NCBI RefSeq assembly: GCF_039555335.1
Contig: NC_092628.1
Location: 75,890,713-75,954,712 of the forward strand
Direction of reading: 5' to 3'
From: Amphiura filiformis
Lineage: Eukaryota > Echinodermata > Ophiuroidea > Amphilepidida > Amphiuridae
DNA: 64,000 nt
In this document: positions 30,448-41,652 of the stretch, in pieces
Position numbering within the stretch: the stretch's first letter is position 1
How the letters are laid out: the number at the start of each line of letters is the position of its first letter
Position numbers and translations under genes: made by a program
The notes under the pieces: model-generated
What the model saw: the letters and a program-made list of their open reading frames with translations, nothing else
Databases searched by the model: none
What the model was told of the DNA's origin: nothing

Positions 30448-31812
30448 ATGTACATTTGACACGGTTTCAGATTTGAAGCAGGTTTGACTGCCAAAAATGG
30501 CAAAATATAAAGTTTCAAAAAATAATGTTTTAAATATGTTTTCTAGACTGAAATTTTGTGCAGAATTCATTTCTGAAGTCAGAAATGCACAATCTGTCAT
30601 TGTTTTCCTGATATGAGCATTACAGTAGAGGCACATGCTTTTGACGGAAATAAAAATATGAGATCCATAAGTGACAACATCATCACAACATATTTGAACT
30701 CTATTGGCACACTTATAAAGGCTCTTAAGGCTCACTTCATGTTGTAGTGCAAGTCTGACATCTGATTGGTGCACACACATTGAATATAGGTCACATGATT
30801 GCGCAATATTACAGGTACTAATTGTTCCCGATTTTGCTCAAAAATGGGGTGGCGAGTCAATTTGTTAAAAAAATTAGAACTCAAAAAATATGCATTTTAG
30901 CACAAGTTTGGTACTATATCCCTGTAGTAATGTATCATGGGAATAACTGATTAGTTTATTAAACATGTCGCCCTCATATTTTTTTTTTAGCGATTTTTAG
31001 AAATGCCAAATTTTACGTAATTTACAAATGTCACAAATTGATTAAAAAAATTAGAAAAGAAAATTGAGAAGGAATGGAAAGATATTAATGTCATACCCAA
31101 GTAGGAACTTATACTGTGCATAACTGATTAGTTTTTCAAGCCTATAGCTCTTGTAGTTTTCTTGTAATCCCGATTTTTATAAATGGCGGGAATTTTTACA
31201 CACATCAAAATTTTAAGGGGTAGGGAAAACATTTTTACATTTTGCAAGTCTTTCCCTTAGTTAAAATGAACAAAGTTAGGTATCAAATGAAAGCCCATTA
31301 AATACTGCATAGACTGGTAGGTCAACCATCACTGTAGCTCCTTCCTATCAAGAGTTATGATTTTTCAAATCAATTTTTTTGCCTAAAACAGCTTATTTTG
31401 GCATGTCAATTGTCACGAGGCATGTCAGATTTGAATGATTCTGGCATGCAAATGATTAAGTCAATCACAAAACAAATACCTGAATCCATCAAATATTACC
31501 CTCAGCTGATATGTTAACATTTTAAAGGGCCATATCTATGTATATTGTAGACTCTATGAGTATACAAAGTTGGCATGTGAAAATTTTTGTCACCCAAAAA
31601 GTGTGTTTTTCGGGCAAAATCGGCCACAAATCAACATTTTGTAGCAAAACGATGTACGATGCACACAAAAAAAAAAAAAATCATGTTCTACAAACAATTT
31701 TACCCTAGAAAAGACACCTTAGAAATTAAACATAGCTATTTTCACTCTGGGGTGAATTTTTACACACTTTGGCAGTGAAACCTGCTTCAAATCTGAGACC
31801 ATGTCATTTGTA
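30448..31812. mobile_element. About 1.36 kb element with long degenerate inverted ends
   Basis: GTACATTTGACACGGTTTCA, GATTTGAAGCAGGTTTGACTG on the left is mirrored by TTCACTGCCAAA-type ends on the right (CACTTTGGCAGTGAAACCTG, CTTCAAATCTGAGACCATG). Symmetry weakens inward over about 120 bp. The interior holds direct repeats of ATAACTGATTAGTTTTT, A-rich runs and no gene. It interrupts the block shared with 25.1 kb. Confidence 0.7.
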
Positions 31813-31881
31813 CAGTCAGTGTTTGCAACATGAAGCCATATCTGTGTATCCGATTCTTCATGGTTATGATAAAAATGAGGA

Positions 31882-32290
31882 AAGGTCTACACTAAAGCTA
31901 AGAATTTTCGCGTTACAGGAAATTCCGCCAAAATCATGGAATTGGAGGTAAAGCGGAAAACGCATTTCTGAAAAAAAAAAAAAAAAAAAAAGCAAAAATG
32001 ACCTAGAAAAAGGAAAAAATACAATTGAAAAGAAATAAATAAAATACTAAATGAAATGGGTCTTCAAAATTCATTATAATAAAGTAAAATCCGTCATAGA
32101 TTTACATTATAACGCCCCATTGCAGCCATGATACCCAATTACCCATCCCAACTTTGCAAATCTCAATGATCGTCACAAGATTCTTGTGAAATTTTATTAT
32201 GTCAGAAATGTGCTAAAATTACAAAGCGGAGAAAAGCGAATTTAGCATTTGTAAAGCAGAAAATTCTTGGCTTTAGTCTACACTTAATAA
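31882..32290. repeat. About 410-bp element with inverted ends
   Basis: The left end GTCTACACTAAAGCTAAGAA is mirrored by TTCTTGGCTTTAGTCTACAC at 32,263-32,282. A 20-bp poly-A tract lies inside. The right end abuts and truncates the ORF at 32.3 kb. Confidence 0.65.
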
Positions 32291-32815
32291 TGTGTGTATG
32301 GACATTTTCAACAGCAAGTAGATTCATTCCAACAACTTTTTCACAATCCAAACTAGAATCATGATCATATTTGCATATTTTGATACTTTTCAAAATTACT
32401 CTGTTGAAACCGCCAGATGTAATGAACACCTGCCCTGGCTTGCTCATAACAGAACGCACAATGTCTAAGAACGAGTATGATAAAAATAAAATCAATTGGT
32501 GCTTGTTTGATCTCACTTTGAGAAATTTCATCCAGTTTCTGGGTAATTGTATGTGATGTTTAATTTCTTCATAAACTACTTCTTCATCACCATCAGTCTT
32601 ATCCCTTCTCCCTCTCTCAATATCTTTTGGTGATAACCCTTGTGACTCAATTTGATCGAACAAAATTTGAACTTTCCTATAACCATATTTCTGGAAATAA
32701 GGTTTTACCCATTGACCAACAACAAAGTTGGCATAGTCGCCAATTGTTTTCAAATTGGGCTCAGGTAAATGATGTTCTTGCCTTCAGCAATGAAACATCC
32801 ATCTTCTGATGGAAA
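32290..32815 (-). pseudogene. Repeat-family ORF ('IPxNWxxFL' family)
   Basis: The reading KTIGDYANFVVGQWVKPYFQ, YRKVQILFDQIESQG, IQLPRNWMKFLKVRSNKHQL and VFITSGG. The 'DYA ... YxxVxxxFDxY ... xxIPxNWxxFLRxxxNKxxLxxFLS' order is one I know from multicopy orphan genes in corals, echinoderms and fish; no function is established to my knowledge. The upstream part (SLPFPSEDGCFIAEGKNII, 32,770-32,815) needs a frame change, and the 3' end is cut by the element at 31.88-32.29 kb. Confidence 0.45.
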
Positions 32816-32934
32816 TGGCAATGAAACTGAAAATAGTGGAATATAATTATCATCTTGTTCGACATTGTAACTTTTCTCAAAAAGTCATACTTCCCTTATA
32901 AGGCAAACCAGTTGTTTCAAGAAATTGGTAGAGA

Positions 32935-33246
32935 TTACCTAACAGGTTGGTTACTTGAGTTTGACAAGGCTATGGTGCACTTATAGCAACATGTTACAAT
33001 CCTCTTCTCCTCAACCAAATTTAGTTTCCTGCTTGAAATCTTTTCTTTTGCAAAAGTTTTCAACCTATGCTTTCGAAGCATTGGTTTCGTATTACTGGTC
33101 TTGTGCAAAATTTGGGGATTTACATAATCATTAAATGCACTAAGCTCAGTATCACGAAATGACAAGAGATCAGTTTCTTGCAATTTGGTTGCTGGGATCA
33201 ACTTGGAACTAAACGGCAAATACCGTTTGCCTTGCTCTCTCCACAC
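32935..33246 (-). pseudogene. Upstream exon of the same repeat-family gene, copy 1
   Basis: The frame reads RYLPFSSKLIPATKLQETDL, NDYVNPQILHKTSNTKPMLR and KHRLKTFAKEKISSRKLNLV. It is basic and has no recognised domain. It is duplicated at 35.2-35.5 kb. Confidence 0.4.
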
Positions 33247-33532
33247 AATTGAGGAAGGGCATTGTCACCCTGTATGTAAAATTTGCCAGTGCCTTGAATC
33301 CAGCAATGATGAAATCATTCTCTAGGTATATCTTGCAGGCACGAATGAGGAGATTATTCAGCGGTGTCTCGGCAAGCAAGTAGCTGTTTGAGGTAGGGAA
33401 TGCAATCATAGACTGCTCCTGTCTGGTATCCAAGCCTAGTGAAACGTCTCTCTTTGTAGAGGCTGAATGATGTGTGCAAATACAAATGAGCTGCCTGACT
33501 TGATTGAAACATAGAAGTATTGAAAATAACAT
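33209..33532 (-). pseudogene. Repeat-family exon with conserved 'YxVTMPxLNxVE' block
   Basis: The frame contains NDFIIAGFKALANFTYRVTM then PFLNCVERA, wording that I associate with the N-terminal region of the same orphan family as the 32.3 kb ORF. It overlaps the previous frame by a shift near 33,230, so the two were one reading frame. Confidence 0.4.
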
Positions 33533-33554
33533 TGAAATAAGTCAACACATTTTA

Positions 33555-33870
33555 AAACTCATTTTGTATCACTGATTTTGACATGTCTCTATGAAGTACA
33601 CCTTTCCTATTTGCGCACAATTGTATTTAAACTCTTAACAGATTGCTGACTGACAGCAAGTTTAGCTCTCTCAATATTCAATAATTCTTCATGGATTTCA
33701 CACTGCCTTATTGAGGCTGTTTTGGTTGGTGTGCTACTTTCTTCTTTATCTTCATTCCGCCTCTTCTTTCCTCCAGATTGAGTTGATGGTATGTGAACAG
33801 ACTCTGTAGATTGAGTTGTTACTATATGAACAGATTCTGTGGAGCTCTGAGATTCCTTTAATGTGCAAAT
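33555..33870 (-). repeat. Repeat unit 2 of three
   Basis: This is the best-preserved copy of the block at 29.8 kb. The minus-strand frame runs from a Ser/Thr-rich segment (TESVHIPSTQSGGKKRR) into SSTPTKTASIRQCEIHEELL and ends at a stop after IVRK. Confidence 0.65.
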
Positions 33871-34441
33871 GTTTTTCGTTAAAGTTCCAATTGTTTCCTA
33901 ATATATCTTGTTACTGCAAATCCACGAACTTTGAAAAAAAGTCCTAAAACATGGTCTAACAAAAGTCATTTGTTGATGTTATTACTGGTGACTATTTTTT
34001 CCCACGACACTCTCAGTAAGTTGTAATGCATTAGATTCTCCTTAATGTTTACCAATGAGTCTGAGGTTAAACTCCCCATCTGCACAACTTCGCGAACCCA
34101 TCGTTCAACTTGCACTATAAGTATAAAAACTTTTCTGCTGGTCTTTTGAGTCCACTGCGATTAAGATTTTCAGTCCACTTTGATGCAGTACTGTTGTCCG
34201 CTTTGTCCATTTTCAGATGTCCTAGTAACTTAATTAACTCATATGATCAGCTCCTTTGCTCTTTGACTTAATATAGTTCTTTTGCATAGCATGAACAATA
34301 TATCAATAAATGTAATACAACACTTCTTTGTCATTATCAGTAACAGTTTCATTGTCGCCTATAGCATTTTGGTCCATCATGTTATTTCATCACTTGAAGA
34401 ACTGCTTAACAAAACAAGTGATGAATCGCTGCATAAACAAT
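33871..34441. other. No gene seen
   Basis: AT-rich spacer between repeat units, with no coding frame I trust. Confidence 0.35.
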
Positions 34442-34861
34442 CTACCACGTACATCTCAAGTCCAGTTCAAAATCCATGTTCCTCATGACAAAATCTAAAA
34501 ACTCCTCTTTAAAGTTCGCATCATTTCGCATCCGAGTTGTGAAATCACTTGAGAGTGAGGCAGTTATCGGAATCATGTAGTTCACCAGGATTGTACACAA
34601 ACAAGCAATATTAACATTGAGAAGTCTTTGTCCAATTCTAATCATTGATGTACCATATTTCGAAAACCCCATGCCATGAATTTCGTCATTTGTGATGTTA
34701 CGAAGAGCTGCATCAACGATGGCCGGCATCTCCTTCTCCAATTCATCTTGACTGCTTAGTGGTATCATGCGCGCTGGTGGTGTATTATCCTGGCTTGAAG
34801 TTTTGGTAGATTCTTCACGATGCTGATGAGCTGCAAATTTAACATAAAAAATACAAAACAA
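34442..34861 (-). CDS. ORF of unknown family, about 110-139 codons
   Basis: The frame includes MIPLSSQDELEKEMPAIVDA, ALRNITNDEIHGMGFSKYGT, RIGQRLLNVNIACLCTILVN and RNMDFELDLR. The composition is protein-like, and the reading is free of stops for 139 codons in AT-rich DNA. There is no recognised domain. It lies between two copies of a duplicated exon, so it may belong to the same repeat family. Confidence 0.35.
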   Translation of the reverse strand: MFCIFYVKFAAHQHREESTKTSSQDNTPPARMIPLSSQDELEKEMPAIVDAALRNITNDEIHGMGFSKYGTSMIRIGQRLLNVNIACLCTILVNYMIPITASLSSDFTTRMRNDANFKEEFLDFVMRNMDFELDLRCTW

Positions 34862-35201
34862 TTAGATAAAGAGACCTACATAAAATCACACTTGGCATCA
34901 CTCATGAGAATTCGCTGTAGAGTGACGGATCATTTTGATCGTGATTCCGAATCCATATAGCCTGAGCCAGTTGACCTGGCAACGATTGATTTTGATGTTG
35001 CACTATGACAGCGAATTCAATACATTAGTAAATTACAAATCACAAGGTACATACTATTTTGTGAGAACATTTAAAAAATGTGGGGTAACAATTTTACCCT
35101 ATATAAGGTGAATTCAAATGTGCCATCAAACCACATCAATCTAAAGACTCATTTATTTAATATTTGATTTGTCATTTGTTCTTGTATGTTGTTTTTCTTA
35201 T

Positions 35202-35660
35202 TTATTTATTGTAAAGCGCTGTGATACATAGTTCAAGAAATTGATAGAGATTCTTCAACAGGTTGGTAAGGCTATGGTGCACGTATAGCATTACAATCCT
35301 CTTCTCCTTCTCAACCAAATTTAGTTTCCTGCTTGAAATCTTTTCTTTTGCAAAAGTTTTCAACCTATGCTTTCGAAGCACTGGTTTGGCATTACTGGTC
35401 TTGCGCAAAATTTGTGGATTTAAATGCACTAAGCTCAATTTCACGAAATGACAAGAGATCAGTTTCTTGAGCTTTGGTTGCTGGGATCAACTTGGAACTA
35501 AACAGCAAATACAAATGAGCTGCCTGACTTGATTGAAACATATAGAAGTGTTGGAAATAACATTGAAATAAGTCAACACATTTTTAAACTCATTTTGTAT
35601 CACTGATTTTGACATGTCCCTATGTAGTACACCTTAACTATTTGCACATAATTGTGTATG
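35202..35660 (-). pseudogene. Duplicate of the 32.9-33.5 kb exon plus repeat unit 3
   Basis: LNPQILRKTSNAKPVLRKHR and LKTFAKEKISSRKLNLVE match the copy at 33 kb. This copy lacks about 270 bp of it (the segment carrying the VTMP block) and instead joins directly to AAATACAAATGAGCTGCCTG. It then runs into a truncated third copy of the CACTGATTTTGACATGTCCC repeat. Confidence 0.6.
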
Positions 35661-35689
35661 AAAGTTATCAATTAAAGCGGACTGGTTCA

Positions 35690-36339
35690 TGGTTCTGCAA
35701 TATATTTGAAGGTTTTTTTCAATATTAGATGGAAGACCACCTGACAAAATCATTTTGCAATCTCTATTGATTAACATTTCATGGGCCTCATCAAAACCAA
35801 TGTTGCAAAATCAATTCCATGAATGCTTGACACCAAGCACCATTTTTGAAATGCTCTATCACACAAGCTGGCAAACCGTACATTTGCTTCAAATGCATGG
35901 AGATGAGTTTAGAATAGTTCTGCTGATCAAAGGCATGAAATGCCGCAGTGACATGTTTTTAAGGCACTCATTCGTAAGTTCCAGTTTCCTGTCCTTATCT
36001 CAATCCAAAGTTCAATGTAGGAAAAGCAATCTTTCTTTAAAATGAATCCCAGAATTTAAATGTCTTGTACTTCACAGACATTTCCTCACAAAAAGCTTCA
36101 AATTCTTTCTGCATGTCTGGTATAAATTTGTTCTTCAAAGCTTCCTGTTTTTTAACAAAGGATGCTACATCTGAGAAACAGTCATCATCAGAGGACACAG
36201 AATAAACAACATGTTTGATGCTGCAAAAATGACTGGATTTGGTGCATGTACAATGCCTTGTATACTTGAACAATAAGACGATGAGTGCGTTTGAGTATAC
36301 TACATCCCTGAACTTTACCCAAGCTGCCCTTATGCACAT
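35690..36339 (-). pseudogene. Repeat-family relic, several frames
   Basis: Scraps of coding text in different frames: FVKKQEALKNKFIPDMQKEF, AFCEEMSVKYKTF, then NIGFDEAHEMLINRDCKMIL and SGGLPSN. The 'GxDExxExxINxxxKxxxxGG' order recalls a block of multicopy orphan proteins. Stops and frame changes throughout. Confidence 0.3.
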
Positions 36340-36399
36340 TTTGAAAATGTGGCTGACAAGGATGCATTGACCCTGTTGAAAAAGTCAAATCTTTCTTCA

Positions 36400-37190
36400 A
36401 GAGCTACGGACATAGATTTTAAAGATGTGCGGGTTCAAATCATCTTCCTCATCCCCATAAGTGTGTATCAGTGCCTGTTCCTTGTTCCACTGCTTTCTTT
36501 CTTCATTTTCAAGGGTTCTTGCAAGCTTCATATGTGTTCTTTGTTCTTTTGTTTTCTGCTGTTTGTTCATGTCAGATTTCTTCTTGCGTCGATCATTGTC
36601 TGTTTGACATGCCTGACGGATGCTGTCTAATACTGGCAATTTCAGTTCAGAGTACAGTTCCAAAATCCAGTGATAAGTAGGGTCCTCCTCTGTCATCTAT
36701 ACCATATTGGACTGAAGAAGCCCTAAGTTTGTGCTTGTTACATAGTGCAATCTATGCAGGTTCATGTCCTTCCTTCTAAACAAGGTAAACTGGTGATGAC
36801 CAGCTTCTGGCCAATTTGAATGACCTCTACCCAATTCAGTATGGATGATTCTGTCCGCTTGCTCTGCCCTGGTATCACACTCTATCCTGTATGCCAGAAG
36901 GTGAAATGGATAAGACAACATAAATTTTGATGAATACGGCTTGTCCTCACAACACATGTCATCCTCACACTTACCACAGGAGCTAACTTGTTCAAGATGG
37001 AATATATCCACACTTGCCACCATCCCAAACATGCTGGTCCTTGGCATGGTACATGCCTAACTTCGTCATTGTGTCTTCATAAACTGCAGGGTCCATGGCA
37101 CTCGGGGAGGGGTACTTCAGTTTTGTTTCGGTAAAGACCTGCCTCCAGGACTCAAGAAGTGGTCCTGAACTTATACCTCTCTTATTTGAA
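36400..37190 (-). pseudogene. Repeat-family ORF ('HSNWPEAxHH' family), frameshifted
   Basis: Reading downwards: YPSPSAMDPAVYEDTMTKLG then HAKDQHVWDGG; after a shift, SSCGKCEDDMCCEDKPYSS, RGHSNWPEAGHHQFTLFRRK, DMNLHRLHYVTSTNLGLLQS; after another break, TYHWILELYSELKLPVLDSI and a Lys/Arg-rich coil ending HTYGDEEDD. I remember this order as an uncharacterised, TE-like family repeated in sponge, coral and echinoderm genomes. A Cys cluster (CGKC...CC) may bind metal. At least two frameshifts make it a pseudogene. Its 5' end is cut by the hAT element at 37.26 kb. Confidence 0.5.
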
Positions 37191-37256
37191 ATATAATGAC
37201 CATTTTTTATACCAAATGTTACTTTTTGTTACCCATATGTATACCAACCTTGGCAA

Positions 37257-38609
37257 CAGGCTCCGATAAATTTATTATTTTTAATTGCCCGATCGGGCAA
37301 GCTTAGGTCAACTTTTGCTTGCCCGATTAGCCCGAATATTTGTGAAATAAAACCGTCAACAAGTTGCAGTATTGTAATAGCTAAAATTGCCTAAAAACAT
37401 TACAGGGGTACCGCCGTGACGCGGTCCAAATATATATACTGTATATCCGACACTCCTAGTGATTTTAATCATTTTATGATGCCGTGTTGACGGTTTTGTG
37501 CGACTCGTGACTGGTTCGACAATATTATAAACAATGTTTAACATGTAGATTATACATGTACTGTACCATCAGTTATGTCGTGTAAGAAAATACAAAAAGA
37601 GCATAAACAACATTGTTACATTGTGTGAATTATCAGGAGCATTGTCATCCGCATTCCGCTTACGAATGGGCGCGGGAGTACGAATTACAAATTTATCCAT
37701 AGACATAGTGAAAGAAAGAATCTGAATATCTCCAAAAAGAAATTAATTAACTGTGTTTTAAAACATCAAAACAATGTGGTGCGCTGCACTGATAACATGT
37801 GACGTGATCTGTCCTGATTTCAATTAACACAGGGAAAGCCCCTTGCTGATACCGCCGGCTGATCCCCGTTTATTTTATTTTATTTTATTTAGGTAATTCG
37901 AGCATGACAAGATCAAAGAGCCGCTGTGGGCTGCGAGCCTGTGGCTGTAATGTTCTATGCAAATTAGATCACACTCCCTCTCAGCTCTCCCAGTGCAGGG
38001 CTGCAAGCTAGCACGTGCGCTGAATAATTCATGAGTGAGTGCTGTCCGCACATGGTCGTATTATGCAGTATACGATATGCACTGTACATGTTTTCGGGGT
38101 CATGGAAAAGGCATAACGTCACAGATTGACCTCATTAATAATTAAAAGTTTAAACATGTGCTCGTACGGTATCCACCGTATCATAAACTGCGATATGCAC
38201 TGTACGTGTTTCGGCCTTCGGGGTCATCCGATTGACCTCATTAAAAATGAAAACATTCGTCTCACTCTCATTCAATTACATGTACAGTGATGTGGGGGAT
38301 TCCCACGGACCGGGCGGTACGAACAGGTGTAGGAATACATTGCAGTGTTATCATAATAATAGCCTGTGATCAATAACAGTGGAAATTAGTTGGAAATTAA
38401 GTTGCTGGTTTGTCGGGAAATATATTTTGTACTGTTTGTTTGTCGATCTGCATTGCTATATTGTAAGTAAAATATGAACACAATCATAATGCCGTCATTG
38501 CACGATAATTTTGCAATTGCCCGATCGGGCAGGGTGCCTGATGATTTAGCTTGCCCGACAGTATTTTTAATTGCCCCAGGCAATCGGACAGGCGATTTAT
38601 CGGAGCCTG
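37257..38609. mobile_element. 1,353-bp non-autonomous hAT element with perfect TSD
   Basis: The termini are CAGGCTCCGATAAAT and its exact inverse ATTTATCGGAGCCTG. The 8-bp sequence CTTGGCAA flanks both ends (37,249-37,256 and 38,610-38,617). Subterminal words TTGCCCGATCGGGCA and TTTTTAATTGCCC occur near both ends. There is no transposase ORF, so mobilisation would need a helper. It splits the repeat-family gene, whose zinc-finger exon continues at 38,618. Confidence 0.92.
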
Positions 38610-38795
38610 CTTGGCAATGATGTTGCGGAATGTAACCGCACATGGATCACCCACACTTATCAAGCTGACTTTCATCATGTGGGTTCTGGACGACATGTGT
38701 ATTCTTAGATTCTGGCAATGCTTCTTTTCTGACCCAGCTGACACGTCACACTCACAAAGTCCACAGAATACCTTTAGGGGCTCAGTAGATATCAC
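38610..38795 (-). pseudogene. C2H2/BED-like finger exon interrupted by hAT
   Basis: The reading VFCGLCECDVSAGSEKKHCQ, LRIHMSSRTHM gives Cx2C ... Hx5H spacing, then CAVTFRNIIAK up to the insertion point. The reading frame remains open when the 8-bp duplication is collapsed, so the hAT entered an exon or an open repeat-family frame. Confidence 0.45.
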
Positions 38796-38799
38796 ATCT

Positions 38800-39272
38800 A
38801 ACTTGACAGTTAACCCTGGATCTGCAGGGCCTACTAGTATTCTCAGTCAATATCCCTTGTGGTCAGAGCAGCCTTTATTTCTGCACAAAGTGACACAGAC
38901 AAAACATCTACCATCAGCAAATCATCAAGCCCTTTTGTTAAGGGTTGATGCTTGAACAAGAAGAGCATCAACGTCACCTTCAAATGCTTAACAGAATCCA
39001 TTTAATCTATATCTACATCTGGTACCAGATGGTTCAGTATTGTTTGCATTCTCAGCTTTCAGTCTTTGCAGATCACCGTAGCATTTTCCTTCCTCCTCAC
39101 TATTGGAAAAAAGTGAGGCCTGTTATTCATGTGATTCAAGTCTGAATATTTCTTGTTCTTTGCACAGTGTTCACCAACTGCTGACACAGTTGGAATATAT
39201 GCGATGGTTATAGCTGATACTTTGCAAGTAGTACAGCCTGCCAGGCTGCATAGGTATTGACATCATCATGAT
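38800..39272. other. No gene seen
   Basis: AT-rich. Short words (GTGTTCACCAACTGCTGACA, TTGGAATATATG) recur in the 39.75 kb region. Confidence 0.35.
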
Positions 39273-39600
39273 TTAACTGACGCAAACAATTGCACTGTGC
39301 TGCCTTGCAGGATATTGCGTAAATTGCGATCGAAATTTTAAATTTCGCTTTATTGCTTTTGCTGCATCAACTTGTTTTTCTAGTTGCAAATGTTTTTTTT
39401 CCAAATCCTTAACATGTTCACGCTCTGTGTAAATCTTGGTCAAATGTGCGCGTTCTCTGTGTTGCATATTTTTTTGCGTGTGAGGTGATGGACGTTCTTT
39501 AAGGGTCTCAACTTGACTTTTAAGTTCTTGGTTTTCTGTCTTTAGAGCTGCATTTGCACCTTCTTTTATTTCTTTATTTCTGCTTCGGCAACTTGCAGTT
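39273..39600 (-). pseudogene. Coiled-coil ORF relic
   Basis: The frame reads NKEIKEGANAALKTENQELK, SQVETLKERP, then YTEREHVKDLEKKHLQLEKQ and VDAAKAIKRN. The heptad-like Leu/Lys/Glu pattern indicates a coiled coil, as in many transposon ORF1-type proteins. Upstream (39,600-39,700) a Ser-rich reading needs a frame change near 39,580. The last 20 residues come from a repeat (ATTGCACCGTGTGAC-like) also seen at 39.78-39.84 kb. Confidence 0.35.
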
Positions 39601-40069
39601 CAAATAAAGAGACAGAAGAAGAGCTGGAAGAAGTTTGAGTGTCTAGCTGAGGAGTTGGCTTTGGTGTTGGCAATTGGTATGGGGTTTCCATCCATTTATC
39701 CAATTCTGTTGGTCCACTTTCACGGTGAATGTTCTTGGTGCAGTGTTTACCAACAGTTGGAATATCTGTTGGAATATCTGTGATGCAACCATTGCACCGT
39801 GTGACGCAACCATTGCGCCGTGCTGCCTTGCAGGATATTCAGGGATGCCAACCTTGCAACTCAAGAAACTGTACTCACAGACCCCAAAAACTGTATTTTG
39901 CCATACAAAACTGTATTTTTTGAGATCATGTGTAATTTCGCTTGTAACTAGCTATAAACATACTTGTTTTCAAGTTTGTCAGCTAAAATGGCCTGTTGGT
40001 ACATATAACATGTTATAAAATAATAAATGTGTACAATAAAACTTACTAATTATGTTGTACTCTACTTGT

Positions 40070-40300
40070 CTAGTTCTTTCTCTTTGTGGACTGATTGTAC
40101 TCATCAGTTTCGATATGATTTTCAATGTCATATGCACCACTGTGCGCGATACTAAAATCTGTGCCGCACGGTTTGCATCTTGCAAAACTCTCCCCTTTTT
40201 TCGACGGCTCGATAACTTTCCACTTCTCGGAATACTCCCGCTTATAGCATTGCTTCATTTTAGGACCTATTCCTTTTGTTGATTTCGAGGTAGACGCCAT
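40070..40300 (-). CDS. BED/ZBED-like zinc-finger first exon, 76 residues
   Basis: The ATG at 40,300 begins MASTSKSTKGIG, then YSEKWKVIEPSKKGESFARC, KPCGTDFSIAHSGAYDIENH. The 'FxxCxxCxxDFSIAHxGxxDIxxH' order is typical of the N-terminal finger of hAT/ZBED-type proteins; the closing His/Cys position here reads HIETDEYN, where an intact finger would have a second His three to five residues on, so zinc binding may be lost. No catalytic exons follow in the window. Confidence 0.5.
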   Translation of the reverse strand: MASTSKSTKGIGPKMKQCYKREYSEKWKVIEPSKKGESFARCKPCGTDFSIAHSGAYDIENHIETDEYNQSTKRKN

Positions 40301-40465
40301 AATGATAATAAAATGATAATTTATCACATACAATTTCACACTATCGCTCCGTGAATGTTTCAAAAATGGCCACCAAATGTTGATGCAGACCCACAGCCTG
40401 ACCAATTTGTGTGGAATACTACGATTGGTCGCAAACCCGGGCTGTTTACATTCACAACCAATCAC

Positions 40466-41064
40466 AATCGCGCTTTCAGAGATGTGATCGACCGCCTTGT
40501 GTAAAACAAAACGTAGTAATTCACAGGGCTCTATATACCGCAGACTGTCTGTGGTCTCATATACCAGCCTAAACGGAAAATCATATTTCAGGTGCTTGTT
40601 GGTTCATATTTTTATTTTTTAGCGTATGTTTTTACACCTACACAACCACTCCATGTTTTTGGTTTATTAGAATAATTATATCATAAAGAAATCATTCAAT
40701 GTTATTAATTGGATCTTTCTTGTAAACCTATAAAGCATGTTAAGATATGTTAATGGTGTTACTTAACCTCAGTACTTAAATTTGCACTTGATCACATGTA
40801 TTATCATATTGTATTTGTTATTAGTGTATAATGTTATGAAGTGAATATGTTGGATCTCTTAAAAGAGATACTAGCTTTTATATGGGCTTTGTATTTGTAT
40901 TCTAACCATGTGATGGGTTTGATAAGCCATTTGAAAATGTATTTGTACTATTGTATTTCTCTGCCAAATCTTTGCCAAAATATGCACATGTGAACAAGCA
41001 AAGTTTGCATGCTTAGTCCACCAGTACATGTTATTTAGTGACAAAATAATACTTAATAATCCAA
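40466..41064. other. No gene seen
   Basis: AT-rich sequence with poor coding character on both strands. Confidence 0.4.
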
Positions 41065-41324
41065 AATTGTGACACGATCTGGTCCATGGGGGCCAAAGGA
41101 TGCATTTTTGAACATTGGGTTACTGTAATTATTACATTTTACATACAATAAGCTGTCATTTACGGAAAACACAAAAGGTCTAGCATACTTGTGTCGTAAA
41201 GTTATGGAGTTTTTTGATGTCTATTTTCTTATGTATTTTATTGATTTTTACTCCATACTTTGACCTTTATCTCAGTTTCAGATTTGCCGCCTTTGGTCCC
41301 CATGGACCAGATCGTGTCACAATT
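41065..41324. repeat. Inverted repeat, 35-bp arms
   Basis: GTGACACGATCTGGTCCATG and GGGGCCAAAGG on the left (41,065-41,099) are mirrored by CCTTTGGTCCCCATGGACCA and GATCGTGTCACAATT (41,290-41,324). There is one mismatch. The interior is AT-rich. Confidence 0.85.
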
Positions 41325-41458
41325 GAATGTTGTTTTTTAATTGTGAAGCATGAAGTATTGGTTTTAATTTTCATTTCAAAAGACAACCATCATTTTTTAG
41401 GAATTAAACATTAGTTGCTATAATGCATGGTCAAACCTTGGCTGATGAGAAACATACT

Positions 41459-41652
41459 GGTCCGATTTCTCGAAGCTTGGCTAGTGGTCAGGCTTCGCAG
41501 GCTAGCCCTACCAATGTGGATCCATTGTATTGACTTATATTTGTAGGTAATGTTCAATGTGAAATTGTAAGCGCTGGTATATAGGACTAATTGGGCTTAA
41601 GCCTAATGGCTTAGGAAGCCTGACCACTAGCCATGCTTTGAGAAACCGACCC
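41459..41652. repeat. 194-bp MITE with about 38-bp inverted arms
   Basis: GGTCCGATTTCTCGAAGCTT then GGCTAGTGGTCAGGCTTC (left) and GAAGCCTGACCACTAGCC then TTTGAGAAACCGACC (right). Confidence 0.85.
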
